Source of the DNA: Caryophanales bacterium UBA2298
GTDB taxonomy: Bacteria; Bacillota_I; Bacilli_A; Izemoplasmatales; Hujiaoplasmataceae
Length of the DNA: 37,719 nucleotides
NCBI GenBank assembly: GCA_002345425.1
Contig: DDWA01000034.1
Coordinates: 1 to 37,719 of the forward strand
Reading direction: 5' to 3'
The translations under genes were made by a program, and so were the position numbers. The stretch's first letter is position 1, and each line of letters opens with the position of its first letter. This document shows positions 17,281 through 26,104 of the stretch, piece after piece. Below the pieces are notes generated by a model that was given only the letters and a program-made list of their open reading frames with translations, ran no database searches and had not been told where the DNA came from.

Positions 17281-18211
17281 AAAAGCCCATTTATCCGGAG
17301 TGGCTTTCAGCATCATTTTTGGGTTTTCTTTTATGATGTCAAAAACCGCTTTAAATTATATATCGCCTTTAGGATTGATTGCTTACAGGTTTCTATTAGC
17401 ATTTTTAGTCTTTGAAATCTTAAGACTTACAAAAGTAATCAAAATTCATATCAATAAAAAATTTATGTTTTCAATCATGTTGGTAGCTATCTTTCAACCA
17501 ATAATGTATTTTTTATTTGAAACCTATGGCTTGGCAAAAACCTCAAGTGCTGAAGCGGGACTGATGATAGCCTTAATTCCGATTTTCGTTACTATCCTTT
17601 CGAGTTTAATTTTAAAGGAAAAACCATTATTGTCACAAGTGTTTTTTATTCTCTTGAGTGTAGTTGGTGTAATTTTTATTCAGTTATTTAAATCAGGATG
17701 GAGCTTTGAATCCTCTTCTTTAGGTTTCTCACTATTATTACTAGCAGTAATCTCCGCGGCTTTATTTAACATTGCATCAAGAAGTGCTGCTAAAAGTCAT
17801 AAGCCTCATGAAATCACTTATGTGATGATGTTAATGGGAGCTATTAGTTTTAATTTAATCTATTTAGTTGAATTAATTATCAAAGATGATTTATCACGGT
17901 ATTTCTCTAATTTAGGCAATATTCAAGTCATTTTACCTATTGTATATCTTGGCGTAATTGCGTCAATTTTCGGTTTCTTTTTAGTGAATTATTCATTAAG
18001 TAAACTTCCAGCTCATATCTCAAGTATCTACTCTAATATCGCAACTATCGTCGCTGTTATCGCAGGTGCAGTTTTCTTAAATGAACAAATCTATTACTAC
18101 CATATCATCGGTGGATTGATGATTATTACTGGAGTTTATGGAGCGGCTAGAATTAATTATTTACGGAATAGGAGATTAAGAAATGATCAAAATAACAGAG
18201 TTATCCCATAA
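17273..18211 (+). CDS. EamA/DMT-family permease
   Basis: A 312-residue integral membrane protein with about ten helices in two homologous halves, the standard EamA drug/metabolite transporter fold. The first half begins GVAFSIIFGFSF and includes ETYGLAKTSSAEAGLMIALIP; the second includes NYSLSKLPAHISSIYSN, the equivalent signature. The frame extends to a GTG at 17264, but TAGGAG is correctly spaced (8 bases) only for the ATG at 17273. It overlaps both neighbours (8 bases upstream, 29 downstream) and so is translated with the two tRNA-modification genes. The substrate is unknown; amino acids or nucleotide-type metabolites are common for the family. Confidence 0.88.
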   Translation: MNKKAHLSGVAFSIIFGFSFMMSKTALNYISPLGLIAYRFLLAFLVFEILRLTKVIKIHINKKFMFSIMLVAIFQPIMYFLFETYGLAKTSSAEAGLMIALIPIFVTILSSLILKEKPLLSQVFFILLSVVGVIFIQLFKSGWSFESSSLGFSLLLLAVISAALFNIASRSAAKSHKPHEITYVMMLMGAISFNLIYLVELIIKDDLSRYFSNLGNIQVILPIVYLGVIASIFGFFLVNYSLSKLPAHISSIYSNIATIVAVIAGAVFLNEQIYYYHIIGGLMIITGVYGAARINYLRNRRLRNDQNNRVIP

Positions 18212-18707
18212 AATAGTCTTAGAAAAAGCAAAGATAAACTTAGCTGTCGACATGACTATTGGAAGAGGTAATGATACATTATTTCTCGCTAAAAACGCTG
18301 AAGCAGTAATCGGTTTTGATATTCAGCCTGAAGCAATTACTTTAACAACTGAGTTATTGAATAACCATAACATAACTAATGTCAAACTGATTAATGACAC
18401 CCATGAAAACATTCTTCAATATATAACCAATCTTGTTGATGTCGTAATTTATAATTTAGGTTACCTTCCTAACGGAAATAAAGATATTAAAACCGAAAAA
18501 GAATCTACTATAAAATCTTTAGAGTCATTACTGACAATTTTAAATAACAACGGTTTAATTGTTATTGTTTTGTATCATCATAATCAAGAAGAAATAAATG
18601 CAATTCTTGAGTTTGTTTCAAATATGCCTGATTCATACGACGTATTGAAGTATCAAGTTTTAAACAAGGGAAATTGTCCTTTTATCATTAGTATAGAAAA
18701 AAGATAG
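18183..18707 (+). CDS. mnmM: tRNA wobble-uridine methyltransferase, YtqB/MnmM type
   Basis: A 174-residue class I SAM-dependent methyltransferase of the former rRNA_methylase (PF06962) family. The SAM-binding motif is DMTIGRGNDTLFLAK (about 23-37), then an acidic GFDIQPEA. The family-typical NLGYLPNG catalytic-region motif is near 95, and VLYHHNQEE near 137. B. subtilis YtqB (MnmM) methylates nm5U34 to mnm5U34 in tRNA. Co-occurrence with the radical SAM gene in this operon supports the assignment. The start ATG is preceded by AGGAGATT inside the transporter gene, with a 29-base overlap. Confidence 0.85.
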   Translation: MIKITELSHKIVLEKAKINLAVDMTIGRGNDTLFLAKNAEAVIGFDIQPEAITLTTELLNNHNITNVKLINDTHENILQYITNLVDVVIYNLGYLPNGNKDIKTEKESTIKSLESLLTILNNNGLIVIVLYHHNQEEINAILEFVSNMPDSYDVLKYQVLNKGNCPFIISIEKR

Positions 18708-18731
18708 TGAATTTTTCACTATCTTTATTGT
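18697..18731. terminator. Bidirectional terminator between mnmM and the LemA-like gene
   Basis: Perfect stem AAAGATAGTGAA / TTCACTATCTTT (18700-18726) with a 3-base loop overlaps the stop codons of both convergent genes. A T-rich tract follows on the minus strand and a weaker one on the plus strand. Confidence 0.85.
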
Positions 18732-19198
18732 TTATCCATAAAAGTATGATAATTGTGCATCTTCATTATTTTTGAATAAATATTGAAAGGAAAGTATGTA
18801 AGTTTTTGATTGAACACAATAATTTTACTATCTCTTACTCTTCTTAATTCTTCTAAATTCTGATAAGTCTCAACGATATACTTATTGTCTTCTGCTTCTA
18901 AATCAATCGTTTGATAGACTTCGTCAATTATCTTGAGTAAGTTACGCTTTTCTTCATGAGGTAATTGTTTGATAACAACATTGGTATAAGATTCTAATTT
19001 TGAATGCTCATAAAACTTAAATAATAAATTTACCAGTTTTCTTAATTCAATCTCAAATTTTGAGTTGATACGGAAAACTTTTTTATATTCTGTCTGCAAA
19101 TCTCTGACAATGAAGAAAGATGCAATTCCGATAATCACCAACAATACTCCAACAAAAATGGCGATATCAAGGAAGATACTCATAAAGGATAAAACCAT
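18725..19198 (-). CDS. LemA-like single-pass membrane protein
   Basis: A 157-residue protein with one N-terminal helix (about 5-30) and a helical soluble part. It resembles a shortened, diverged LemA. The region KFEIELRKLVNLLFKFYEHSKLE fits the family's first long helix with its LV-N-L core. The C-terminus (ELRRVRDSKIIVFNQKLTYFP, then NIYSKIMKMHNY) fits the final LemA helix and its FP-x-N-hydrophobic ending. Function is unknown in the family. The ATG follows the metK stop directly with no gap, with only a weak GGTG ribosome site, implying translational coupling to metK. Confidence 0.55.
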   Translation of the reverse strand: MVLSFMSIFLDIAIFVGVLLVIIGIASFFIVRDLQTEYKKVFRINSKFEIELRKLVNLLFKFYEHSKLESYTNVVIKQLPHEEKRNLLKIIDEVYQTIDLEAEDNKYIVETYQNLEELRRVRDSKIIVFNQKLTYFPFNIYSKIMKMHNYHTFMDKQ

Positions 19199-20365
19199 TT
19201 ATCTCACACCCTTCGGCAAATACTGTTTTAGTATTTCAACCATATCTAACTGTTCCCAAGGTAATTCTATATCATCACGACCGAAATGTCCATAAGCAGC
19301 TATTTGTTTATAGATAGGTCTTCGTAAATTCAATTTTTCAATAATTGCTTTTGGTCTTAAATCAAAATGCTTGTTTACTAGGCTTAAGATTTCATTTTCA
19401 GGAATTTTGTTTGTTCCAAAAGTATCGATACCGACACTTAAAGGTTTTGCTTCGCCAATTGCATAAGCAACTTGAAGTTCAGCTTCATCAGCTAAACCGC
19501 TAGCTACGATATTTTTAGCAATATATCTCATCATATAAGCTGCAGAACGGTCTACTTTAGACGGGTCTTTTCCCGAAAAAGCGCCACCGCCATGGTGAGC
19601 TCTACCACCATAAGTATCGACAATAATTTTTCTACCAGTTAAACCCGAATCGCCAGATGGACCGCCAACCACAAATCTTCCGGTTGGATTGATATGGATT
19701 ACAGTGTCTTCTGTTAAATAGGTATTAGGTATTATCGGTTTAATAACATATTCAATTAAGTCTTTTCTAATTTGATCTTGAGTTATTTCTGGAGCGTGTT
19801 GCGATGATATTAGAATATGAGTAAAATACTCACATTCACCTAAATCATTAAAAACGGCTGTTACTTGTGTCTTCCCGTCAGGTCTAAGATAACTTAACGT
19901 TCCGTCTTTTCTGACCTTTGATAATTGATATGCTAGTTTAGATGCATAATAATGAGTTATCGGCATTAATGTTTCAGTTTGGTTAATTGCATAACCGAAC
20001 ATCATCCCTTGATCTCCTGCACCTTGTTCTTTATCTTTAGATTCGTCAACACCGATGGCGATATCTTGAGATTGTTCATTGATGCAAACCAATACAGCTA
20101 AGTTTTCAGCGTCAAATCCGTATTTACCTCGGTCATAACCGATACCAGCGACAGTATCTCTAATAATCTTTTGCATATCAACATAAGTCTTAGTGGTTAT
20201 TTCACCAGCTACCAAAACCAAACCGGTAGACACAACTGTCTCTACCGCTACTCTAGCATCTTTATCTTCTGTAAGTATTGCATCTAATATCGCATCTGAA
20301 ATTTGATCACAGATCTTGTCCGGATGGCCTTCAGTCACCGACTCAGATGTAAAATATTTATACAT
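19199..20365 (-). CDS. metK: S-adenosylmethionine synthetase
   Basis: A 388-residue enzyme of standard length that makes SAM from methionine and ATP. Visible motifs are [13 protein letters not shown] (about 13-25), the ATP-binding [12 protein letters not shown] (about 118-129), and the P-loop-like [19 protein letters not shown] (about 258-276). The ribosome site AGGAGAC precedes ATG 20365. It is the third gene of a likely operon, 18 bases after the pseudo-HD-GYP gene. No SAM riboswitch or T-box is seen before it. Its product feeds the MnmL and MnmM enzymes encoded next door on the other strand. Confidence 0.97.
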   Translation of the reverse strand: MYKYFTSESVTEGHPDKICDQISDAILDAILTEDKDARVAVETVVSTGLVLVAGEITTKTYVDMQKIIRDTVAGIGYDRGKYGFDAENLAVLVCINEQSQDIAIGVDESKDKEQGAGDQGMMFGYAINQTETLMPITHYYASKLAYQLSKVRKDGTLSYLRPDGKTQVTAVFNDLGECEYFTHILISSQHAPEITQDQIRKDLIEYVIKPIIPNTYLTEDTVIHINPTGRFVVGGPSGDSGLTGRKIIVDTYGGRAHHGGGAFSGKDPSKVDRSAAYMMRYIAKNIVASGLADEAELQVAYAIGEAKPLSVGIDTFGTNKIPENEILSLVNKHFDLRPKAIIEKLNLRRPIYKQIAAYGHFGRDDIELPWEQLDMVEILKQYLPKGVR

Positions 20366-20383
20366 AAAAAAGTCTCCTATTCC

Positions 20384-21973
20384 TTAAGCAAAATGATAAT
20401 AAATTGATTCAAAATCATCCGCGTATTTAACAAATCTATCAACTATTTGCGGATCAAAATATGGGTAAAACTCAAGACGAATCAAGTCAATCGCTCTTTG
20501 ATGTTTTAACTCATGTTTATAATTTCTTTGTTGCCTCAATATTTCATAAATGTGACTTAGTAATATAACTTGTGACTCACGATTATTTTGTATACCGTTC
20601 ATCTCTTTAATGAAATCTTGATTAACAGTTTTTTCAAAATGAGCTCTAACAATATCTTCAGCTTTTTTATCTAATTGAAGTCTTTTGATAATAACTGAAC
20701 CAATAATTGTCTTTTCTCTTATACGGTGATAATCACTCTCTTCTAAATGATCTTTTCCTTCAAAATCATCGGTATTCAAAATTTCTCTTTTATTGATATG
20801 AATCAATGAATAATCGTATATTTCTTGACAAAGCTTTGAAGAATAACCTAAGAAGTTTCCTAATTTCGCAGCCATTTCCGCAACTCTTTTTGCTGCTTTA
20901 GCAAAATTCTTTTCGATTTTGTCTTCGCCTCTTTGCTTGTAAACTGTGATTACGTCAAAAACGTCAGATACTACAGCCTTAAAATCTTTTTCCATCGCTT
21001 GCCGTTTAAGTAACTCTTGTTTTCTTTTATTATTGATATCTTCTGATATTTTTACCGTAGAATATAACCCAATCATAAAGATTGCTAGGACTAATGTTCT
21101 TAAAAAGATATCAATTAAAACCGCACCATTATTGGAAATCAAGAAATTCCAAAGATTAGTGAAGTTATCAGCATAAATATATAGAGGATAAAGAATAATT
21201 ACATGGATGATTGTCATTACGATAATCGTAACTTTAAAAACAACATTAAGCAATTTTGGATCTTGATAAAGAGCAATTACTACTAGGGCAAAATAAATTA
21301 AAGAATATCCAGCTTGAGTTATTGAAAAGAATCCACCTTCTAAAGAATCACCTAAAGTCAGTCTTAATTTGATATATACCGTAACTGCCATCATTAAGAT
21401 ATAAATCCCACTAATGTATTCAGCCATCTGTTGTTTTTGAAGTGTCATAGGTTGTTCCATATTAATTTTTTTAACGGTTTTTCCGGTAAAAAACATTACT
21501 AGGAAAATAACAAAAGTGACAATTAAATTAACATTACGATTTAATCCTGAAGAACCAATCAAAGTAAATAATAAAAAAACTATATTGGTTATGAAAATAA
21601 TATTTCTGATTACTCTGTTCTTTCGGTATAAAACCTGTTTTTCATCAAGGATATCAATCCCCGCTTCAAAACTAAAGCGTTTAGTAAAGAAATCAGATAT
21701 CTTATTTCCTAATTTTGATTTTTTTGCTATTCCTGAAACCTCTAAATGTTTAGCATTAACCGCAACTTTATTCTCATCAAACTTATTTTTGAAAGAAGTA
21801 ATCTTGAAAAAATCAACCAACTTTTCTATAAAGCCCTTTTTTCTAGATTTTCCTTGAGAGACCTTGTTAAAATAATCGTCAATTTTCTTTGAACCTAAGT
21901 CATTGATATCCCCTCGTTTTTTTGAATCATTTTTTCTAAAAAACTCATCTAAGGTTTTTTCACGATTATCCAA
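20384..21973 (-). CDS. Six-helix membrane protein with a degenerate HD-GYP domain
   Basis: A 529-residue protein. Residues 1-118 are a charged cytoplasmic region with three copies of a short motif (TLDEFFRK 7-14, KIDDYFNK 30-37, KISDFFTK 91-98). Six membrane helices follow (about 120-305). The C-terminal domain (about 330-525) follows the HD-GYP fold pattern: AAKRVAEMAAKLGNFLGYS, SLIHINKREIL where LLHDIGKxxI is expected, REKTIIGSVIIKRL, AHFEK where HHEKxDGxGYP is expected, LLSHIYEIL, and a final YFDPQIVDRF. The HD aspartate, the second His of HHE and the GYP motif are missing, so c-di-GMP hydrolysis is unlikely; a ligand-binding or scaffold role is inferred. The start is TTG with a strong AGGAGGTGA site 9 bases upstream. 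Confidence 0.75.
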   Translation of the reverse strand: MDNREKTLDEFFRKNDSKKRGDINDLGSKKIDDYFNKVSQGKSRKKGFIEKLVDFFKITSFKNKFDENKVAVNAKHLEVSGIAKKSKLGNKISDFFTKRFSFEAGIDILDEKQVLYRKNRVIRNIIFITNIVFLLFTLIGSSGLNRNVNLIVTFVIFLVMFFTGKTVKKINMEQPMTLQKQQMAEYISGIYILMMAVTVYIKLRLTLGDSLEGGFFSITQAGYSLIYFALVVIALYQDPKLLNVVFKVTIIVMTIIHVIILYPLYIYADNFTNLWNFLISNNGAVLIDIFLRTLVLAIFMIGLYSTVKISEDINNKRKQELLKRQAMEKDFKAVVSDVFDVITVYKQRGEDKIEKNFAKAAKRVAEMAAKLGNFLGYSSKLCQEIYDYSLIHINKREILNTDDFEGKDHLEESDYHRIREKTIIGSVIIKRLQLDKKAEDIVRAHFEKTVNQDFIKEMNGIQNNRESQVILLSHIYEILRQQRNYKHELKHQRAIDLIRLEFYPYFDPQIVDRFVKYADDFESIYYHFA

Positions 21974-22013
21974 CTATAGTCACCTCCTTTGGTTTAAATA
22001 AAAAAAACAGTGA

Positions 22014-22574
22014 TTAGAATAATTGTGGTTCTTCGATTACGCTTGGATCTTTTCTTGCTTCATTTTCGTTTTCAATTTGCGCAACTCGAGTTGAAGCAGC
22101 TGCCGCTACTGCGCCAACGATATCATCTAAAAATGTATGACAAGCAGCTTTATCGCCTTTGCCATCATAATTAAGTTTTGCTACTATTCCTGGTTTGTTG
22201 ACATCGATATCACCAAAATTAGTTTTGCCGATTGTACCATAAAGACCAGCAAGTTCAATTCCAAAGAGCTCGTCAATTCCAAACATTCCTAAATCAGAAG
22301 CAAGGATTGATTGAATTGGACCTTGAAAAGCTTTTTCTTCAGTCAATCGATCAATTTCAGCTCCAAGTTGTAAGATATGGAAAACATCTCTTAATGACAA
22401 TATTTTTTCCACTGATTCCAAACACTCTTGGTAAGAAATACTGTCATTCCATTTTGATTGTTGTCTAAAGGCAATTTCAGCAATTTCTGAAACTTGTACT
22501 CCCCGTTTATTCAACATTTCAATATTCATAGTTAACATTTCTTCTCGAGAAAAAAGATTTTTATCTCTATTCAT
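22014..22574 (-). CDS. PgpA-superfamily protein, YutG-like
   Basis: A 186-residue soluble protein of the phosphatidylglycerophosphatase A superfamily. It closely follows the B. subtilis YutG layout: an N-terminal helical part with MLNKRGVQVSEIAEIAF, then GPIQSILASDLGMFGIDE (about 84-101), GTIGKTNFGDIDVNKPG (about 113-129), and the conserved HTFLDDIVGAVAAA (about 146-159) with paired acidic residues. PgpA proper dephosphorylates phosphatidylglycerophosphate. YutG-type members lack PgpA's membrane anchor, so the substrate here is uncertain. It heads the operon with the pseudo-HD-GYP protein, metK and the LemA-like gene. The ribosome site is GAGGTG. Confidence 0.8.
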   Translation of the reverse strand: MNRDKNLFSREEMLTMNIEMLNKRGVQVSEIAEIAFRQQSKWNDSISYQECLESVEKILSLRDVFHILQLGAEIDRLTEEKAFQGPIQSILASDLGMFGIDELFGIELAGLYGTIGKTNFGDIDVNKPGIVAKLNYDGKGDKAACHTFLDDIVGAVAAAASTRVAQIENENEARKDPSVIEEPQLF

Positions 22575-22626
22575 TTACCAACACCTCAACTTTATTTGTG
22601 AATAGTATATTTAATTCTAACTAGAT

Positions 22627-22655
22627 ATTATAACATAATATCTTGGATTTATAAA
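22627..22655 (-). promoter_or_regulatory. Possible promoter of the pgpA-like/metK operon
   Basis: Leftward TTTATA, about 17 bases, TATAAT (22632-22627) in the 84-base gap after fmt. The -35 is poor; a second -10-like TATACT lies closer to the gene. Confidence 0.4.
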
Positions 22656-22658
22656 TAA

Positions 22659-23588
22659 TCATTTTAAAATCTGACCTTCAAAAAACAGCGTTTTTCCTAT
22701 TCCGTTCATGAAAGCAATAATATCCATCTCGTTTTTACCTTCAAGCTGGACACGCTTAAAAATGATAATACCATTACTTGTTTGAATGTGAAGACCTTTC
22801 TTATTTATCTTAACCACTTCACCAATATTTGCACTTAAATTATTTTTATTAAATTCAGTTTCAAATACTTTTAATTTCTTGTTTTCAATCATCATATTAG
22901 CTACTGGCCAAGGATTAAGACCTCTTATAAAATTATATAACTCTTCAGCTGTTTTAGAAAAGTCAATTATCAATTCTTCCTTTTTAAAATTATAGGCATA
23001 AGTAACCTTTTCTTCATTCTGAGGAATAGCTTTAACTTCACCTTTTAAAAGTTGTTCCATAGTCTTTAACAACAAATCTCTTCCTAGGATGCTTAACTTG
23101 TTTTCTACAGTTTTCACGTTATCTACTTCGCTTATTTTACACACTGCCTGAGAAAGAACAAAACCGCTGTCTAAAGCCTTTTCCATATAGATGATACTTA
23201 CGCCAGTTTCTTTTTCTCCCGCCATAATTGCTTTATGCATTGGTGATCCCCCACGGTATTTTGGCAACAAAGATGCATGAATATTTATCGCTTGGAACTT
23301 GCTGTGATGAAGAACAACTTCAGGGATAATTTGACCATATGCAGCCACAATTATAAAGTCAAATTCCTCCCTTACAATTCTATCAAAATCTTTCTTGATT
23401 TTCTCGGGTTGAAATAATTCAATCCCTAATTCAACTGCTTTTTCTTTAACCGGAGTACCTTGTAAAATTTGTTTTCTACCCACTGGTTTATCCGGCTGAG
23501 TAACAACTAAATCAACACCATATTTTTGGTGTAAACCTTCTAATATTAAAACTGCAAAATCCATACTGCCCATAAAGCATATTTTCAT
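22659..23588 (-). CDS. fmt: Methionyl-tRNA formyltransferase
   Basis: A 309-residue enzyme that formylates initiator Met-tRNA using 10-formyl-THF. The Rossmann-type N-terminal domain begins MKICFMGSMDFAV. The catalytic region has NIHASLLPKYRGGSP (about 101-115), with the active-site Asn-x-His, and a following LDSGFVL segment. A C-terminal OB-type domain contains FIRGLNPWPVA. The ribosome site is AGGTGG before ATG 23588. It lies 11 bases after priA. The peptide deformylase gene often found between priA and fmt in Bacillota is absent here. Confidence 0.96.
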   Translation of the reverse strand: MKICFMGSMDFAVLILEGLHQKYGVDLVVTQPDKPVGRKQILQGTPVKEKAVELGIELFQPEKIKKDFDRIVREEFDFIIVAAYGQIIPEVVLHHSKFQAINIHASLLPKYRGGSPMHKAIMAGEKETGVSIIYMEKALDSGFVLSQAVCKISEVDNVKTVENKLSILGRDLLLKTMEQLLKGEVKAIPQNEEKVTYAYNFKKEELIIDFSKTAEELYNFIRGLNPWPVANMMIENKKLKVFETEFNKNNLSANIGEVVKINKKGLHIQTSNGIIIFKRVQLEGKNEMDIIAFMNGIGKTLFFEGQILK

Positions 23589-23599
23589 AATATTACCAC

Positions 23600-25951
23600 C
23601 TATCCAACATTAGGATAATTATCAACATTGATAAATATATCTTCAGTAAGGTATTTATCAACTGTTTGATTAATTATTCCTAATACATTATCTTGTTCAC
23701 GATATTTAATCAAAACTGATGCCATGTATTTGTTATTAATTTTCATTGTCTGATCCATTGCTGGACCCAAGACAATAATCTTTCCTTCATAATTTCTTTT
23801 TATATCTTTAGCAAACTCAATTCCTGCATAAAAAATATCACGAATCTGTTTACCAGAAAACATTACTTCAATTAAGTAATAAAAAGGCGAATATCTAGCA
23901 ATTCTTCTTATCTTCATTTCATGTTGATAAAAACCTAGGTAGTCACTGTCACAAGCATATCTTATAGCATAATGATCTGGATTCATTGCTTGGATAATAA
24001 CTTGTCCTTCTATACTTCTTCGCCCCGATCTTCCCGATACTTGCATAATCAATTGGAATGTCTTCTCTGGCGCTCTAAAATCAGGGACAAATAAATTCGA
24101 GTCTGCCTGAATTATTCCTACTAAAGTAACTCGCGGAAAATCTAAACCTTTAGCTATCATTTGCGTACCAATTAAAATATCTCCTTCATGTGCGAATTTA
24201 TTTAATAATATCTCATGAGCATTCTTTTTTCTAGTGGTGTCATTATCCATTCTTAGAACTCTTGCTTGTGGAAAATTTTCATGAAGAAACTTCTCAATTT
24301 TTTGGGTTCCACTACCCATAAAATTGAGCTCTGTAGATCCGCATCTTGTACATTGGTGCGGTGTTTTTTCCTCATGATTACAATAATGACATTTTAAAGA
24401 ATGCGAATATTCATGATAGGTTAAAGAGATATCACAATTAGGACACTTAAACACAAAACCACATTCTCGACAGATTACAAAGTTTGAAAAGCCACGACGA
24501 TTTATCAATAAGATAATTTGTTCTTTAGCTTCTAAACGCTTATTTATTTCCTCAAATAACTTAGCGGAAAAAGGCGAATCATTGCCATTTTTAAATTCGT
24601 TTAGCATATTGACAACTTCTACCTTAGGCAACTTAGAATTCAATGCTCTTTCTTTGATTTCTAGTAATTCATAATATCCTTTTTTTGCCCGAGCATAAGA
24701 TTCAATGTTTGGAGTGGCTGAACCCAATACTAAAGGGCTATTATGTAGTTTGCTTCTTCTTTCTAAAATATCAACGGCATAGTAAATCAACCCAGATGTT
24801 TGCTTATATGTTGATTCATGACATTCATCAACAATCACTAATCCAATATTTTCAAGGGGTGCGAAACAAGCACTCCTTGCACCAATAACAATCCGCGCTT
24901 CTTTTCTGATAATCCTACGCCATTCATCATATTTTTCTCCAGCAGAAAGACCGGAATGAAGTGCAGCTACCATGGTTGAAAATCGACTCTTAAACCTCGA
25001 TATCATCATTGGCGTCAATGATATTTCCGGTACAAGTAATAAAATATTTTTACCCTCATTGATGATGTTTTCAATCGCTTTTAGATATATTTCAGTTTTA
25101 CCTGATCCTGTTACTCCATGTAAAAGAAAGATTTTATTATGATTTTTTTCACGCATAATCTTATCTAAAGTTTCCTGCTGAATATCATTGAGAGTAATTT
25201 CTGAATTATTGACAGGATAAAGGTTTTCAATCTTCCGATAAACTTCTTTTTCATATATTTCTAGATAACTGTTCTTTTCTAGAGTATTAACAACTGAAGA
25301 ACTGACATGTACTTTCTTTAACAAAATCTGTAATAACTCTTCATTTCCAGAAAGTTTAGCAAAATAATCAAGTACTTTTTCTTGTTTATCGGTAATTTTC
25401 TCTATTGGTTTGTTAGTTCTTCTAACAAACTTTTTTGATAAAGTGTTTTGTCTATCTTTGATATCATAGCTTTGAAATAGATTATTATTTTTAATTTCTT
25501 GATTTATTAGTTTATATTTATTTTCAGGTATATTATCAAGATAAACTTGAGATTGAAATTCAAAGATTGATTCTAGTTCCGGATGTAAATCTTTACTGTT
25601 TAAAACTTTAATCTTCGGTTTATAAATTACCTTTAAGGCTGAAGGTAAAATAGTCTCAAGTACTCTTATCAAAAGCGTATTACTTTCAAAACTGATTTGT
25701 TTTGCTAAATCAATTAATTCTTGATTAAGATAAGATTCTAAATCTAAAACTTTATGTATCGACTTCAGTTTTTCTGGATACTCACTACTTTCCACAAAAC
25801 TGAGAATAAAACCCATAATTTTTCGATTTCCAAAAGGCACAATAACTCTAGATCCAAGTTCAATAAAATCCCTGAAAGATTCAGGAATTAAATAGTCGTA
25901 AGTCTTATTAACATTCTTGGCTTTAACGTCGACTAACACTTGGGCAATCAT
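23600..25951 (-). CDS. priA: Primosomal replication restart helicase
   Basis: A 783-residue superfamily 2 helicase that reloads the replisome at stalled forks. The N-terminal 3'-DNA-end-binding domain (1-about 105) starts AQVLVDVKAKNVNKTYDYLIP. The helicase core has GVTGSGKTEIY (Walker A, about 280), VDECHES (DEAH-type box) and GSATPNIES. It also has the paired zinc motifs CRECGFVFKCPNCD, CHYC and CTRC, IGTQMIAKGLDFP, and motif VI VSGRSGR. The long segment between the N-terminal and helicase domains (about 130-260) is Lys- and Asn-rich. The ribosome site is AAGGAGAA before ATG 25951. It is transcribed with fmt. Confidence 0.96.
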   Translation of the reverse strand: MIAQVLVDVKAKNVNKTYDYLIPESFRDFIELGSRVIVPFGNRKIMGFILSFVESSEYPEKLKSIHKVLDLESYLNQELIDLAKQISFESNTLLIRVLETILPSALKVIYKPKIKVLNSKDLHPELESIFEFQSQVYLDNIPENKYKLINQEIKNNNLFQSYDIKDRQNTLSKKFVRRTNKPIEKITDKQEKVLDYFAKLSGNEELLQILLKKVHVSSSVVNTLEKNSYLEIYEKEVYRKIENLYPVNNSEITLNDIQQETLDKIMREKNHNKIFLLHGVTGSGKTEIYLKAIENIINEGKNILLLVPEISLTPMMISRFKSRFSTMVAALHSGLSAGEKYDEWRRIIRKEARIVIGARSACFAPLENIGLVIVDECHESTYKQTSGLIYYAVDILERRSKLHNSPLVLGSATPNIESYARAKKGYYELLEIKERALNSKLPKVEVVNMLNEFKNGNDSPFSAKLFEEINKRLEAKEQIILLINRRGFSNFVICRECGFVFKCPNCDISLTYHEYSHSLKCHYCNHEEKTPHQCTRCGSTELNFMGSGTQKIEKFLHENFPQARVLRMDNDTTRKKNAHEILLNKFAHEGDILIGTQMIAKGLDFPRVTLVGIIQADSNLFVPDFRAPEKTFQLIMQVSGRSGRRSIEGQVIIQAMNPDHYAIRYACDSDYLGFYQHEMKIRRIARYSPFYYLIEVMFSGKQIRDIFYAGIEFAKDIKRNYEGKIIVLGPAMDQTMKINNKYMASVLIKYREQDNVLGIINQTVDKYLTEDIFINVDNYPNVG

Positions 25952-25972
25952 TATCGTTCTCCTTAATAATCA

Positions 25973-25983
25973 ATTATACCAAA
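25973..25983 (-). promoter_or_regulatory. Extended -10 promoter of priA-fmt
   Basis: Leftward TGGTATAAT, a TG-extended -10, about 22 bases before the priA start codon. The -35 (TTTAAA) is poor. Confidence 0.6.
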
Positions 25984-26041
25984 TAATCCGATACATTTAA
26001 ATATTATCTAAACATTTATGAAAAACCTCATCGCTAATCAA

Positions 26042-26070
26042 TTGCAATTATCACTGATAAAAGTTATAAT
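26042..26070 (+). promoter_or_regulatory. RNase J promoter
   Basis: TTGCAA (26042-26047), a 17-base spacer, TATAAT (26065-26070). The ribosome site AAAGGA precedes ATG 26105. It diverges from the priA promoter. Confidence 0.75.
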
Positions 26071-26104
26071 ATTGATGTTAAATTAATTATGAAAGGAATT
26101 TATT

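Noticed and set aside
20366..20383. Possible SAM riboswitch or T-box before metK
   Set aside because: Only 18 bases separate metK from the upstream gene; no leader structure fits.
20384..21973. Calling the membrane protein an active c-di-GMP phosphodiesterase or PgpH-type c-di-AMP hydrolase
   Set aside because: The HD aspartate and GYP motif are missing, and it has six, not seven, clear helices without the PgpH extracellular domain.
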